From Photobacterium halotolerans DSM 18316 (lineage in GTDB: Bacteria; Pseudomonadota; Gammaproteobacteria; Enterobacterales; Vibrionaceae), in contig NZ_KE384320.1 in assembly GCF_000425165.1 (NCBI RefSeq), forward strand, positions 282,994 to 346,993: DNA of 64,000 nucleotides, read 5' to 3'. Positions 30,075 through 38,854 of this stretch are shown piece after piece (position 1 is the first letter of the stretch; every line of letters starts with the position of its first letter). The notes under the pieces were generated by a model that ran no database searches, was not told the DNA's origin, and worked only from the letters and a program-made list of their open reading frames with translations. The translations under genes were made by a program, and so were the position numbers.

Positions 30075-30677
30075 ATGGTACTAGTAGGTCGTCAAGCACC
30101 TGATTTCACAGCTGCTGCAGTTCTGGGTAACGGTGAAATCGTTGATAACTTCAACTTCAAGCAATTCACTGAAGGCAAAAAAGCGGTTGTTTTCTTCTAC
30201 CCGCTGGACTTCACTTTTGTTTGCCCATCTGAGCTGATCGCTTTTGACAAGCGTTTTGCTGATTTCCAAGCGAAAGGCGTTGAAGTTATCGGTGTATCGA
30301 TCGATTCTCAGTTCTCTCACAACGCATGGCGTAACACTGCTGTTGAGAACGGCGGTATCGGCCAGGTTAAATACCCTCTGATTGCTGACGTTAAGCACGA
30401 AATCTGTAAAGCTTACGACGTTGAGCACCCAGAAGCCGGCGTTGCTTTCCGTGGTTCTTTCCTGATCGACGAAGAAGGCGTTGTTCGTCACCAAGTGGTT
30501 AACGACCTGCCTCTGGGCCGTAACATCGACGAGATGCTGCGTATGGTTGACGCGCTGAACTTCCACCAGAAAAACGGTGAAGTTTGCCCGGCACAGTGGG
30601 AAGAAGGCAAAGCAGGCATGACTGGTTCTCCAGAAGGTGTTGCTGCTTACCTGTCTGAGCACACTGCAGACCTGTAA
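30075..30677 (+). CDS. Typical 2-Cys peroxiredoxin (AhpC/TSA family)
   Basis: Thiol peroxidase that reduces H2O2 and organic peroxides. The start MVLVGRQAPDF (200 residues) has AGGAG 8 bp upstream. The peroxidatic Cys is C50 (FVCPSEL) and the resolving Cys C171 (GEVCPAQW). It has GGIG (93-96), close to the GGLG motif of overoxidation-sensitive enzymes, but no YF motif at the end. No ahpF partner is adjacent, so thioredoxin is a likely reductant (inference). It diverges from the OxyR2-like gene, a layout like oxyR2-prx2 of V. vulnificus. Confidence 0.93.
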   Translation: MVLVGRQAPDFTAAAVLGNGEIVDNFNFKQFTEGKKAVVFFYPLDFTFVCPSELIAFDKRFADFQAKGVEVIGVSIDSQFSHNAWRNTAVENGGIGQVKYPLIADVKHEICKAYDVEHPEAGVAFRGSFLIDEEGVVRHQVVNDLPLGRNIDEMLRMVDALNFHQKNGEVCPAQWEEGKAGMTGSPEGVAAYLSEHTADL

Positions 30678-30680
30678 TAC

Positions 30681-30738
30681 AGCCTTGCGCTGAATTACAC
30701 AGCCAGAGCTGAATGATATAGTCCTGAGCTGAATGCTT
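30681..30738 (+). repeat. Three degenerate tandem repeats after the peroxiredoxin gene
   Basis: Between the stop codon and the terminator are three consecutive units of 20, 19 and 19 bp, each containing (g/a)GCTGAAT preceded by AGCC or GTCC. They form part of the 3' UTR. Their role is unknown. Confidence 0.5.
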
Positions 30739-30768
30739 AGCCCGGCCATGGTGCCGGGCTTATTTTTA
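30739..30768 (+). terminator. Terminator of the peroxiredoxin gene
   Basis: An 8-bp stem (AGCCCGGC / GCCGGGCT) with loop CATGGT is followed by TTATTTTTAT. Confidence 0.88.
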
Positions 30769-30860
30769 TCCCAATTTCATCACTGAGATTGATCAGACAC
30801 TTCGACAGCCTTCCCCTCTCCGTTTACACTCTGCCAAGGTTTACTGAACAAGGCACCCTC

Positions 30861-31613
30861 ATGTCCGCATTTCCCCTGACTCATCTTGAAGTCTGTATTG
30901 ATAACATTGAATCCCTGCATGCCGCCCAGCAAGGCGGGGCGAGCCGTATAGAATTATGCTCATCGCTGGCCCTGGGCGGCCTGACCCCCAGCGTCGGTTT
31001 AATGCATCAGGCTGCACGCATCGCTAAGGTGCCCGTCTATGCCATGATCCGCCCCCGCCAGGGCGACTTTCTGTTCTCCGGCGAAGATATGGAAGTCATG
31101 CTGGCAGATATACATGCCGCCAGGCAAATAGGCCTTCAGGGCGTAGTAATGGGTGTGCTGACGGCGCAGGGTAAAGTGGACACTGCACAGCTGACCGAGC
31201 TGATGAAAGCGGCCACCGGGCTGGGGGTGACTTTCCACCGGGCCATTGATCAATGCGACAACTACACAGAAGCGCTTGATGCCATTATGAGCGCAGGTTG
31301 CGAACGCGTTCTGTCTTCCGGGCTGCAATCCACGGCACTGGAAGGGGCTGAGACACTGGCAGACATGGTACGCTATTGCGGCGATCGCCTGAGCATCATG
31401 GCCGGCGCAGGGATTACCGCCAGCAACGCCGCTAAAATTGTCGCGCAAACCGGCGTGAAAGAGTTACACCTGTCGGGCAAGACAACGCGGCCAAGCCTGA
31501 TGGAGCATATCGCCGCAGGTGCCCACATGGGCAGTCAAGACGTCGACGACTACGCCATTCCGGTGACCAGCAGTGATAAGATCGCCGCGGTGATCACCGC
31601 ACTCAAATCCTGA
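30861..31613 (+). CDS. cutC: Copper homeostasis protein CutC
   Basis: TIM-barrel CutC family; linked to copper tolerance, though the biochemical activity is not settled. The start MSAFPLTHLEVCIDNIES gives 250 residues. Family motifs VCIDNIESLHAAQQGGASRIELCSSLALGGLTPS, MIRPRQGDFLFSG and TFHRAIDQCDN are present. It is 183 bp from the peroxiredoxin gene with a terminator between, so it is probably expressed separately. Confidence 0.94.
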   Translation: MSAFPLTHLEVCIDNIESLHAAQQGGASRIELCSSLALGGLTPSVGLMHQAARIAKVPVYAMIRPRQGDFLFSGEDMEVMLADIHAARQIGLQGVVMGVLTAQGKVDTAQLTELMKAATGLGVTFHRAIDQCDNYTEALDAIMSAGCERVLSSGLQSTALEGAETLADMVRYCGDRLSIMAGAGITASNAAKIVAQTGVKELHLSGKTTRPSLMEHIAAGAHMGSQDVDDYAIPVTSSDKIAAVITALKS

Positions 31614-31742
31614 TTGCACGCTCGCTCCTGTTCAGGGAGCGGGCTCAGCCATTTCACCATCATACTCAACCGATCACATAAACCACTGGTCAAACAGGCT
31701 ATTATTACCGCAGAGCCCAGTAAAAAGGAATGTGGTTTATTT

Positions 31743-32552
31743 ATGTCTGACAAACAGTTACAGAGCAAACTCAAAAAGAAAGACTATGATCAAGAGCTTG
31801 AGCGGCTGCAAACTGAACTAGTGAAATGCCAGGAGTGGGTCAAACAGGAAGGCCTGAGAGTGCTGGTGATTTTTGAAGGCCGGGATGCGGCCGGCAAAGG
31901 CGGCACCATTAAGCGGATCACCGAGAAGCTCAATCCCCGTGTCTGTCGGGTGGTTGCTTTGCCAAAACCGACAGAGAAAGAGAAAACCCAGTGGTATTTT
32001 CAGCGCTATGTGGAACAGCTTCCCTCTGCCGGCGAAATCGTGCTGTTTGACAGAAGCTGGTACAACCGGGCCGGGGTCGAGAAGGTGATGGGCTTTTGCA
32101 GCGAAGAAGAATATGAAGAGTTTCTGCTGGCCTGTCCGGAATTCGAACGCATGCTGCAACGCTCCGGCATCATACTGATCAAATACTGGTTCTCGGTGTC
32201 GGACGAAGAGCAGGAAAAGCGCTTTCTGGAGCGCATCAACACCCCGATCAAGCGGTGGAAGTTCAGCCCGATGGATCTGGAATCACGCTCGCGCTGGGCG
32301 GAATATTCGGCCGCCAAAGACAAAATGTTTGCCCACACAGACACTAAACAGAGCCCGTGGTGGGTGGTTGAAAGTGACGATAAGAAGCAGGCCAGAATCA
32401 ACTGCATGTCGCATCTGCTGAGCCAGATCCCCTACCAGGAGATCGACTACCCGGAAGTGATACTACCCGAGATCAACAAGAGTGGTTACACGCGACCGCC
32501 CATGGACGAACAAACCTTTGTGCCGGATAGGTTTGATAAAGGTGACGATTAA
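31743..32552 (+). CDS. ppk2: Polyphosphate kinase 2 (PPK2 family)
   Basis: Transfers phosphate between polyphosphate and nucleoside di- or monophosphates. The start MSDKQLQSKLKKKDYDQEL gives 269 residues, a single-domain PPK2. Walker A is EGRDAAGKGG (45-54) and Walker B is LFDRSWYNRAG (101-111), the class I style. It is unrelated in sequence to ppk1 at 38.9 kb. It converges with phoU, so it borders the pst/pho island without being in that operon. Whether it makes NTP or polyphosphate in the cell cannot be told from sequence. Confidence 0.94.
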   Translation: MSDKQLQSKLKKKDYDQELERLQTELVKCQEWVKQEGLRVLVIFEGRDAAGKGGTIKRITEKLNPRVCRVVALPKPTEKEKTQWYFQRYVEQLPSAGEIVLFDRSWYNRAGVEKVMGFCSEEEYEEFLLACPEFERMLQRSGIILIKYWFSVSDEEQEKRFLERINTPIKRWKFSPMDLESRSRWAEYSAAKDKMFAHTDTKQSPWWVVESDDKKQARINCMSHLLSQIPYQEIDYPEVILPEINKSGYTRPPMDEQTFVPDRFDKGDD

Positions 32553-32560
32553 GATCAAGC

Positions 32561-32582
32561 CGGGGAGCCGTTTGGCTCCCCG
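32561..32582. terminator. Hairpin between convergent ppk2 and phoU
   Basis: A 9-bp perfect stem (CGGGGAGCC / GGCTCCCCG) with loop GTTT fills the 36-bp gap between the two stop codons. No T-run follows on either strand. It is probably a bidirectional stop or mRNA end stabiliser. Confidence 0.6.
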
Positions 32583-32588
32583 AATGAT

Positions 32589-33308
32589 TCAGCGGTTATT
32601 ATCCATGAAAATTTCCATTTCCTGCGGACTGGTATGGCGAATATCTTTGCCTTTGACGAAATAAATAATGTACTCGCAGATATTCTGGCAACGATCCCCC
32701 ACCCGTTCAATGGAACGCGCTGACCACATCACTTGCAGCACATTAGGAATAGAGCGCGGATCTTCCATCATATAGGTCATTAATTGCCGGATGATCGCTT
32801 CGTATTCTCGGTCAATCCGATCGTCTTCCTGATACACCCGAATCGCCGCTTTGACATCCATTCGGGCAAAGGCATCCAGCACTTCATGCAGCATACGGGC
32901 AGCATGCTGACCAAGGGCTTCCAGCGACACCAGCAGGTTGTATTGCTTATTGGTGAAGTTTTCCAGCGCCACTTTGGCAATGCTTTCCGCCACATCACCA
33001 ATACGTTCGAGATCAGTAATGGTTTTGATAATGGCAATCACCAGGCGCAAGTCACTGGCGGTCGGCTGACGCTTGGCAATAATCCGGGTGCAGGCTTCAT
33101 CAATCGCCACTTCCATCGCATTGACTTTATGATCATCTTTAATGACCCGGCGGGCCAGATCGACATCCTGCCTGTGCATGGCCTTGAGCGCATCCGTCAG
33201 CTGTTGCTCAACCAGTCCGCCCATGGCAAGGACATGGGTGCGTATGCTCTCAAGCTCGGCATTGAACTGGCCGGAGATATGACGGCTAAGGCTCATATTG
33301 TCTAACAT
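32589..33308 (-). CDS. phoU: Phosphate signalling protein PhoU
   Basis: Links the Pst transporter to PhoR and keeps the Pho regulon off when phosphate is plentiful. The 239-residue protein has two PhoU three-helix repeats; metal-binding style motifs appear in both halves ([12 protein letters not shown] and [13 protein letters not shown]). The first Met is kept because AAGGAG stands 9 bp upstream; a Met four codons on is possible. It is the last gene of pstC-pstA-pstB-phoU. Confidence 0.96.
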   Translation of the reverse strand: MLDNMSLSRHISGQFNAELESIRTHVLAMGGLVEQQLTDALKAMHRQDVDLARRVIKDDHKVNAMEVAIDEACTRIIAKRQPTASDLRLVIAIIKTITDLERIGDVAESIAKVALENFTNKQYNLLVSLEALGQHAARMLHEVLDAFARMDVKAAIRVYQEDDRIDREYEAIIRQLMTYMMEDPRSIPNVLQVMWSARSIERVGDRCQNICEYIIYFVKGKDIRHTSPQEMEIFMDNNR

Positions 33309-33321
33309 TGTCTTCTACTCC

Positions 33322-34140
33322 TTAGCCGTATCTGCCGGTGATGTAATCTTCGGTGCGTTTTTCTTTGGGCGTGGTGAAAATATCATTGGTCGAGGCGTAC
33401 TCCACCAGCTCGCCCATGTGCATAAAGGCCGTATTGTCTGAAACGCGGGCGGCCTGCTGCATATTATGGGTAACAATAATGACCGTATACTTTTTCTTCA
33501 GATCGTTAATCAGCTCTTCAATGGTCAGGGTGGAGATCGGATCCAGCGCCGAGGTCGGTTCATCAAGCAAGATGACTTCCGGCTCAATCGCAATGGCACG
33601 GGCAATCACCAGACGCTGCTGCTGACCACCGGATAAACCAAACGCATTCTCGTGCAGACGATCTTTCACCTCATCCCACAGCGCCGCGCCGCGCAGTGAA
33701 TTTTCAACCGCATCATCCAGCACCCGGGTATTTTTCACCCCTTGCAGACGTAAACCGTAAACCACGTTTTCATAAATGGATTTAGGAAACGGGTTGGGCC
33801 GCTGAAAGACCATGCCGACACGGCGGCGCAGGGCCGCCACATCCACATTCTGATCATAGATGTTTCTGCCATGCAGCATGATCTGTCCTTCAACCCGACA
33901 GCCTTCCACCAGCTCGTTCATCCGGTTAATACAGCGCAGCAGGGTGGATTTCCCGCAACCGGACGGACCGATAAAGGCCGTCACCTGGCCTTTGGCAATC
34001 TTCATGTTGATAGTAAACAGCGCCTGCTTCTGACCATAATACAGATCCAGCCCGTCTATCGTCAGGGCGGTTTTTTCTTCTGGCAGTGCGGTCAGATCGA
34101 CTGGCTTAAGCAAGTCCATACTGGCGTTGAATGAAAACAT
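33322..34140 (-). CDS. pstB: Phosphate ABC transporter ATP-binding protein PstB
   Basis: ATPase of the high-affinity phosphate importer. In 272 residues are Walker [10 protein letters not shown] (58-66), signature LSGGQQQR (169-176) and Walker B VILLDEP (189-195). It lies 14 bp after pstA and 13 bp before phoU. Confidence 0.97.
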   Translation of the reverse strand: MFSFNASMDLLKPVDLTALPEEKTALTIDGLDLYYGQKQALFTINMKIAKGQVTAFIGPSGCGKSTLLRCINRMNELVEGCRVEGQIMLHGRNIYDQNVDVAALRRRVGMVFQRPNPFPKSIYENVVYGLRLQGVKNTRVLDDAVENSLRGAALWDEVKDRLHENAFGLSGGQQQRLVIARAIAIEPEVILLDEPTSALDPISTLTIEELINDLKKKYTVIIVTHNMQQAARVSDNTAFMHMGELVEYASTNDIFTTPKEKRTEDYITGRYG

Positions 34141-34154
34141 CTACATCCTTCTCG

Positions 34155-35753
34155 TTATTGTTCCAGATCGCGGAATTTCTCCCGCAAATGATTACGAATG
34201 CCAATGGCGGTCAGATTCAGACCAATAATGACAGTGACCAGCAGCAAAGAGGTCGCATAGACCAGGGGTCGCGCCGCTTCTACATTCGGGCTCTGAAAGC
34301 CGACATCATAAATATGGTAGCCAAGATGCATGAACTTTCGGTCCAAATGCAAGTAAGGAAACTGTGCATCTATCGGCAATGATGGCGCCATTTTCACGAC
34401 ACCGACTAACATCAGTGGTGCCACTTCTCCCGCCGCTCTGGCCACCGCGAGGATTAACCCCGTCATGATCGCCGGGCTGGCCATGGGGATCACAATCCGC
34501 CATAAGGTCTCGGCTTGAGTCGCGCCCAATGCCAGCGAGCCGTGACGAACTGAGGGCGGGATACGTGCCAAGCCCTCTTCGGTTGACACTATCACCACAG
34601 GCAAAGTCAGAATCGCCAGTGTCAGCGCCGACCAGAGAATGCCCGGCGTACCAAAAGTCGGTGCGGGCAACTGATCCGAAAAAAACAGCTCGTCGATGGT
34701 ACCGCCCACCATATAAACAAAAAAGCCCAGACCAAATACGCCATACACGATGGACGGCACACCCGCCAGATTGATCACCGCCACGCGAATTAAACGGGTA
34801 AAGCGGTTCTGCTGTGCATATTCATGGAGGTAAATCGCGGCCAGTACCCCTAAAGGCGTCACAATCACGCTCATCAGCAGCACCATCAACACAGTGCCGA
34901 AAATGGCCGGAAACACGCCTCCTTCGGTGTTCGCTTCGCGAGGCGCATCGGTGACAAAGTGACCGACCTGGCGTCCCCAGTGTGCCACTTTTTCGGAGAA
35001 TGACATATCGTTGGGATACCAGACGTCCAGTATGTCCGCCAGCGGTATCTGTACCTCGCGCCCTTCCGCGTCCTTCATCAGCAGCGACTGACCATCCAGT
35101 ACCTGACGGATTTGCCCGAGCTCATGCTCCACCTCACGCAGACGAGCCAGCAACTCCCCCCGTCGCGACTCGGACGTTTCATCACTGCTGGCTGCCAGCG
35201 ACGCCAGTTGACGGTTCAGCGGAATATATTGAGTTTGCTGTAATTCCAGTATGGCTTCTTTGGCGGCCTCAGCCTGGCTCAGCCAGTCCGCTAATAAATC
35301 GGCACTGTGGCGGCTGCCATTCACCATCACCGCCTGCGGATAACCGTAAAACTTGCCGTTACGCAGCCTGTCAATCACGGCAACCCCATGCGCCACCTCC
35401 TTTGACCGGATCTGTGTGTCAAGCAGGGTCACAAAATCCAAATCGGCTAATTCACGGTTGCCGGTTTTGATCAGATAGCGGGCAATGGTCGGATTATCAT
35501 TGCCCGCCAGCTCATACCCGGCTTCCAGTAACTGCTGGCGGGGCACCTGCCGGGTTTCATAAATTTCACCCACGATCACTTGCTGATGATCAGCCAGACT
35601 GACGTCAAACCGGTACACCTGTGCCGGCCAGAAGTAACTCAACCCCTTCCAGCCTATCATGAGTAACAAACCCAGCACCGCCAGCAAACTCAGGCTGACA
35701 GTGCCAGCCGTCAGCCAGATCCAGGGGGAGCCGGAACGCATCCATTTCAACAT
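34155..35753 (-). CDS. pstA: Phosphate ABC transporter permease PstA (long form)
   Basis: Inner-membrane permease half of the Pst importer. At 532 residues it is far longer than the roughly 300-residue enteric PstA. An N-terminal helix (about 15-35) is followed by some 240 extra residues with a Glu/Gln-rich stretch, then five to six helices with the permease EAA-type loop (GSLALGATQAETLWRIVIPMA). The extra N-terminal domain probably faces the periplasm (inference). The long form is common in marine Gammaproteobacteria. Confidence 0.93.
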   Translation of the reverse strand: MLKWMRSGSPWIWLTAGTVSLSLLAVLGLLLMIGWKGLSYFWPAQVYRFDVSLADHQQVIVGEIYETRQVPRQQLLEAGYELAGNDNPTIARYLIKTGNRELADLDFVTLLDTQIRSKEVAHGVAVIDRLRNGKFYGYPQAVMVNGSRHSADLLADWLSQAEAAKEAILELQQTQYIPLNRQLASLAASSDETSESRRGELLARLREVEHELGQIRQVLDGQSLLMKDAEGREVQIPLADILDVWYPNDMSFSEKVAHWGRQVGHFVTDAPREANTEGGVFPAIFGTVLMVLLMSVIVTPLGVLAAIYLHEYAQQNRFTRLIRVAVINLAGVPSIVYGVFGLGFFVYMVGGTIDELFFSDQLPAPTFGTPGILWSALTLAILTLPVVIVSTEEGLARIPPSVRHGSLALGATQAETLWRIVIPMASPAIMTGLILAVARAAGEVAPLMLVGVVKMAPSLPIDAQFPYLHLDRKFMHLGYHIYDVGFQSPNVEAARPLVYATSLLLVTVIIGLNLTAIGIRNHLREKFRDLEQ

Positions 35754-35784
35754 CTAATCAGTCACACAGCCTCTGCCCCGGTGA

Positions 35785-38001
35785 TCATAGCGACTTGTAT
35801 TTTTCACGCAGTCGCTGACGCACAATCTCAGCCAGGGTATTGAAGAAAAAAGTAAAAACAAACAGAACAAATGCCGCCAGAAACAGGACACGGTAATGTG
35901 CACTGCCGACTTCCGATTCCGGCATTTCAATGGCAATGGTTGCCGACAGCGTACGCAGGCCTTCCAGTATGTTCCAGTCCATAATGGGCGTGTTGCCGGT
36001 GGCCATCAGCACTATCATGGTTTCTCCCACCGCCCGTCCCAGCCCCATCATCACCGCGGAGAATATCCCCGGGCTGGCGGTGAGCAGGACTACCCGGGTC
36101 AGGGTCTGCCAGGGTGTCGCTCCCAGCGCCAGCGAGCCGCTGCTCAGGTGCGCCGGTACCGAATAAATCGCATCTTCAGCAATGGTGAAAATGGTCGGGA
36201 TCACCGCAAAGGCCATGGCGATCCCCACCACCAGCGCATTGCGCTGATCATAACCCATCCCCCAGTTATTGGTCAGATAACTGCGGATATCCCCGCCAAA
36301 GTACGCCTGTTCGATCACCGGGCTTAGCGAGAAACAGAGATACCCGGCCAGCACCAGCGCCGGCATCAGCAACAAAATGTGCAGCCCGGTTGGCATTTTG
36401 CGCTGCCAGCCGCCAGGCAGCATAGCCCAGCCCAGACCGACAGCCACCATCACCAGGGGCAGCACCAGCACGCTGAGCACTATGCCAATCAAATGATTCT
36501 CAACGATCGGCGCCAGCCAGATGCCGGCCAGAAACCCCAGAATGACAGTCGGCAAGGCTTCCATGATCTCTATCGTCGGTTTCACCACTTTACGCATCGA
36601 AGAAGACATAAAATAGGCGGTATAGATAGCGCCAGCCAGGGCCAGAGGAATCGCAAAACACAAGGCATAAAAAGCCGCCTTCAGGGTACCGAAAACAACA
36701 GGGACCAGACTCAGCTTAGGCTCACTTTCATCAGTGCCAGAGGTGGACTGCCAGACATAATCCGGTTCCGGATACCCTTCGTACCAGACTTTCTGCCACA
36801 GGCTGCTGAAACTCACTTCCGGGTAAGGATTGGAGACCTTAAATAACTGCCACTGCTGCCCCGAGATCGCCAGCAACCTGTCGGCACGGGGCGAGACAGC
36901 CATCAGATCGGGCGTTTGACTGAACAGCCGGGATTCCAGTACAGGGGCAGAGGAATCCGCCATGTAATATCCTGTCAGCCTGCCGTCTTCCTGAACGGCG
37001 AGAAAGCCTTTGCGGTAATACTCAGGCACCACCAGATGCAGGGCGCCTTTATCGGCTGAAATATCGGCTGAAAAGGTCCGGGCTGGTATCAGCTGGCGTT
37101 GCCCCGCCTTCACCACTTCAAACCATTGTGTGACTTTGCCGTCGCTACCAGTAATTAGCAGCGAGTTGGCACCGGATAGTGCCGTCATGGCGATCGGATC
37201 CCCCGCCCCCTGACTGACATCGGTTTGCTGACGAATCCGCCCTTCAGTACGCTGCAGATCAATCACAGTGACTTGCCGGCCATTGAGCACATACACAGTG
37301 CGGTCATCCGGCGTCACCACCATATCCGTGATCGGATGGCCGATTGCCGGCATAGCAAGTTGGGTTTCCTGCCACGCCTGTTCACCGGTATCCAGACCGC
37401 TGCCGCGATGGAATACCTTGGCGACAAGGCGCTGATCCTGTGTGACGCCAGCCAGAGCCGCGACCTGGCGGCGCACTGACACCGCCAGCCGGACCAAAGG
37501 TTTACCTTGGCTATCAAGCTGAATATAAGGAGCAGACAGCGGCTCGCTCATCATCAGCCTGCCCTGCCGGATCAGCGGCTTCACCACAGTGACGCCACCA
37601 GACTGATCACCATAGGCAAACACGTGCTCGTTAGGCAAAGCCGCCGCGAAGCTGGTCGGGTTCGCCATCACCACCTGCTGCTGCGTAACCGGCTGCTGAC
37701 CCTCACTGGCACTGAGCGCGACCAGGCTGATCTGCCCCTCAGAGGAGAAATGAAAAGCATGGGTATTCTGCTCATTGACACGAACCGCAGCGGTTTGTGT
37801 CAGCGGAATAGAAAATGACTGAACAGGGGTGATCCTGGCCGGTGCGAACACAGGCACTATCACATAAAGCAGATAGAAAAAGATCAGAACAAGCGTCAGA
37901 AGGACAGATATTCCACCGGCAATCACTCCATAACGCGCAAACCTGTCTTTTCGTTGACGGTTACGGTTATTGTCAGTCAAAAATGCACCGGCATCTGCCA
38001 T
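35785..38001 (-). CDS. pstC: Phosphate ABC transporter permease PstC (long form)
   Basis: Partner permease of PstA. The start MADAGAFLTDNNRNRQRKDR (738 residues) is used; ten upstream codons are open. A first helix at about 28-55 is followed by a roughly 370-residue soluble region with WD40-like short repeats (VTVIDLQRTEGRI, MTALSGANSLLITGSDGKV), then the helix bundle with the loop GSLALGATPWQTLTRVVLLTA. It is first in the operon, with a Pho box 47 bp before its start. Confidence 0.93.
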   Translation of the reverse strand: MADAGAFLTDNNRNRQRKDRFARYGVIAGGISVLLTLVLIFFYLLYVIVPVFAPARITPVQSFSIPLTQTAAVRVNEQNTHAFHFSSEGQISLVALSASEGQQPVTQQQVVMANPTSFAAALPNEHVFAYGDQSGGVTVVKPLIRQGRLMMSEPLSAPYIQLDSQGKPLVRLAVSVRRQVAALAGVTQDQRLVAKVFHRGSGLDTGEQAWQETQLAMPAIGHPITDMVVTPDDRTVYVLNGRQVTVIDLQRTEGRIRQQTDVSQGAGDPIAMTALSGANSLLITGSDGKVTQWFEVVKAGQRQLIPARTFSADISADKGALHLVVPEYYRKGFLAVQEDGRLTGYYMADSSAPVLESRLFSQTPDLMAVSPRADRLLAISGQQWQLFKVSNPYPEVSFSSLWQKVWYEGYPEPDYVWQSTSGTDESEPKLSLVPVVFGTLKAAFYALCFAIPLALAGAIYTAYFMSSSMRKVVKPTIEIMEALPTVILGFLAGIWLAPIVENHLIGIVLSVLVLPLVMVAVGLGWAMLPGGWQRKMPTGLHILLLMPALVLAGYLCFSLSPVIEQAYFGGDIRSYLTNNWGMGYDQRNALVVGIAMAFAVIPTIFTIAEDAIYSVPAHLSSGSLALGATPWQTLTRVVLLTASPGIFSAVMMGLGRAVGETMIVLMATGNTPIMDWNILEGLRTLSATIAIEMPESEVGSAHYRVLFLAAFVLFVFTFFFNTLAEIVRQRLREKYKSL

Positions 38002-38031
38002 TCTCACCCCATAAAAGTTACAAACTGACAA

Positions 38032-38065
38032 AGTATATGTCTGTTAGATGACAGTAATATTACAG
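38032..38065 (-). promoter_or_regulatory. Pho box and -10 of the pstCAB-phoU operon
   Basis: On the minus strand CTGTAAT-ATTA-CTGTCAT (38048-38065) fits the 7-4-7 PhoB consensus closely. A third 11-bp-spaced unit, CAGACAT (38037-38043), follows. A -10 TATACT (38032-38037) begins 10 bp after the second unit, the usual spacing for PhoB-activated promoters lacking a -35. Confidence 0.85.
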
Positions 38066-38261
38066 CGACTTGCGCTTTATTGCTGACCTTTTTATTGTGG
38101 GAGACTGATGGAATGACTGACATCAATCTGCAACAAAATTTCCGTATTCTTAATGATTTATGACGGTAGCCGAATTCCGGTGACTCAGTAGGTATCCTGT
38201 CTGGACATAATCTGATCGTGGTCAGATAATGAATTTAACCGCTACCAGAAGGAGACGCGAC

Positions 38262-38783
38262 ATGAAACACCTTGTCATTACAGTCATTGGTCAGGATCGC
38301 CCGGGTTTAGTGGGGGCATTATCAGATACTGTTTATCAGCACAAAGGCAACTGGCTGGGCAGCAGTATGAGCAAACTGGCAGGTCAGTTTGCCGGTATTC
38401 TTCAGGTCGATATTCCGGAAGAATCCGTCAAGCCCTTACGGCAAGCCATGTCCAAGCTTGATGGCCTGAACATCCATATTGCCGAGGATACCAATATCAC
38501 GGCGCCTCCCGCTCAACTGCAGCTGCTCACAGTCACAGGCAACGACCGCTCAGGCATCGTCAAAGAAGTCACCACTCGTCTTGGCGAGCTGGGTATCAAC
38601 ATTCACAAACTCAAAACAGATACACACAGTGCACCCAACTGGGGCTACCCCATATTCACTGCCTGGTTTGAACTTGAAATTCCGGCAGAAGTGGCCGTCT
38701 CGACCGTACAGCAGCAGCTGGAAAGTCTGGCCGATGATCTGACCATAGATTTTGAAGAACCCGAAAGCAGTGAAGCGCACTAA
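38262..38783 (+). CDS. ACT-domain protein, GcvR family
   Basis: Related to GcvR, the glycine-cleavage repressor partner of GcvA. The start MKHLVITVIGQDRPGLVGAL gives 173 residues, with two ACT domains: residues 1-80 (VIGQDRPGLVGALSDTV) and about 88-165 (LLTVTGNDRSGIVKEVTTRL). It carries no DNA-binding motif, so it would act through a partner. It is divergent from pstC and upstream of ppk1; there is no gcv gene nearby. Many relatives are annotated only as ACT-domain proteins, so the exact role is uncertain. Confidence 0.8.
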   Translation: MKHLVITVIGQDRPGLVGALSDTVYQHKGNWLGSSMSKLAGQFAGILQVDIPEESVKPLRQAMSKLDGLNIHIAEDTNITAPPAQLQLLTVTGNDRSGIVKEVTTRLGELGINIHKLKTDTHSAPNWGYPIFTAWFELEIPAEVAVSTVQQQLESLADDLTIDFEEPESSEAH

Positions 38784-38854
38784 AAAGGCTGTTGTCCTTT
38801 CAAAACTGAAAGACAGGCCGCTCTACTGCTGTTGATTCTGATGTTAGGAAAACC

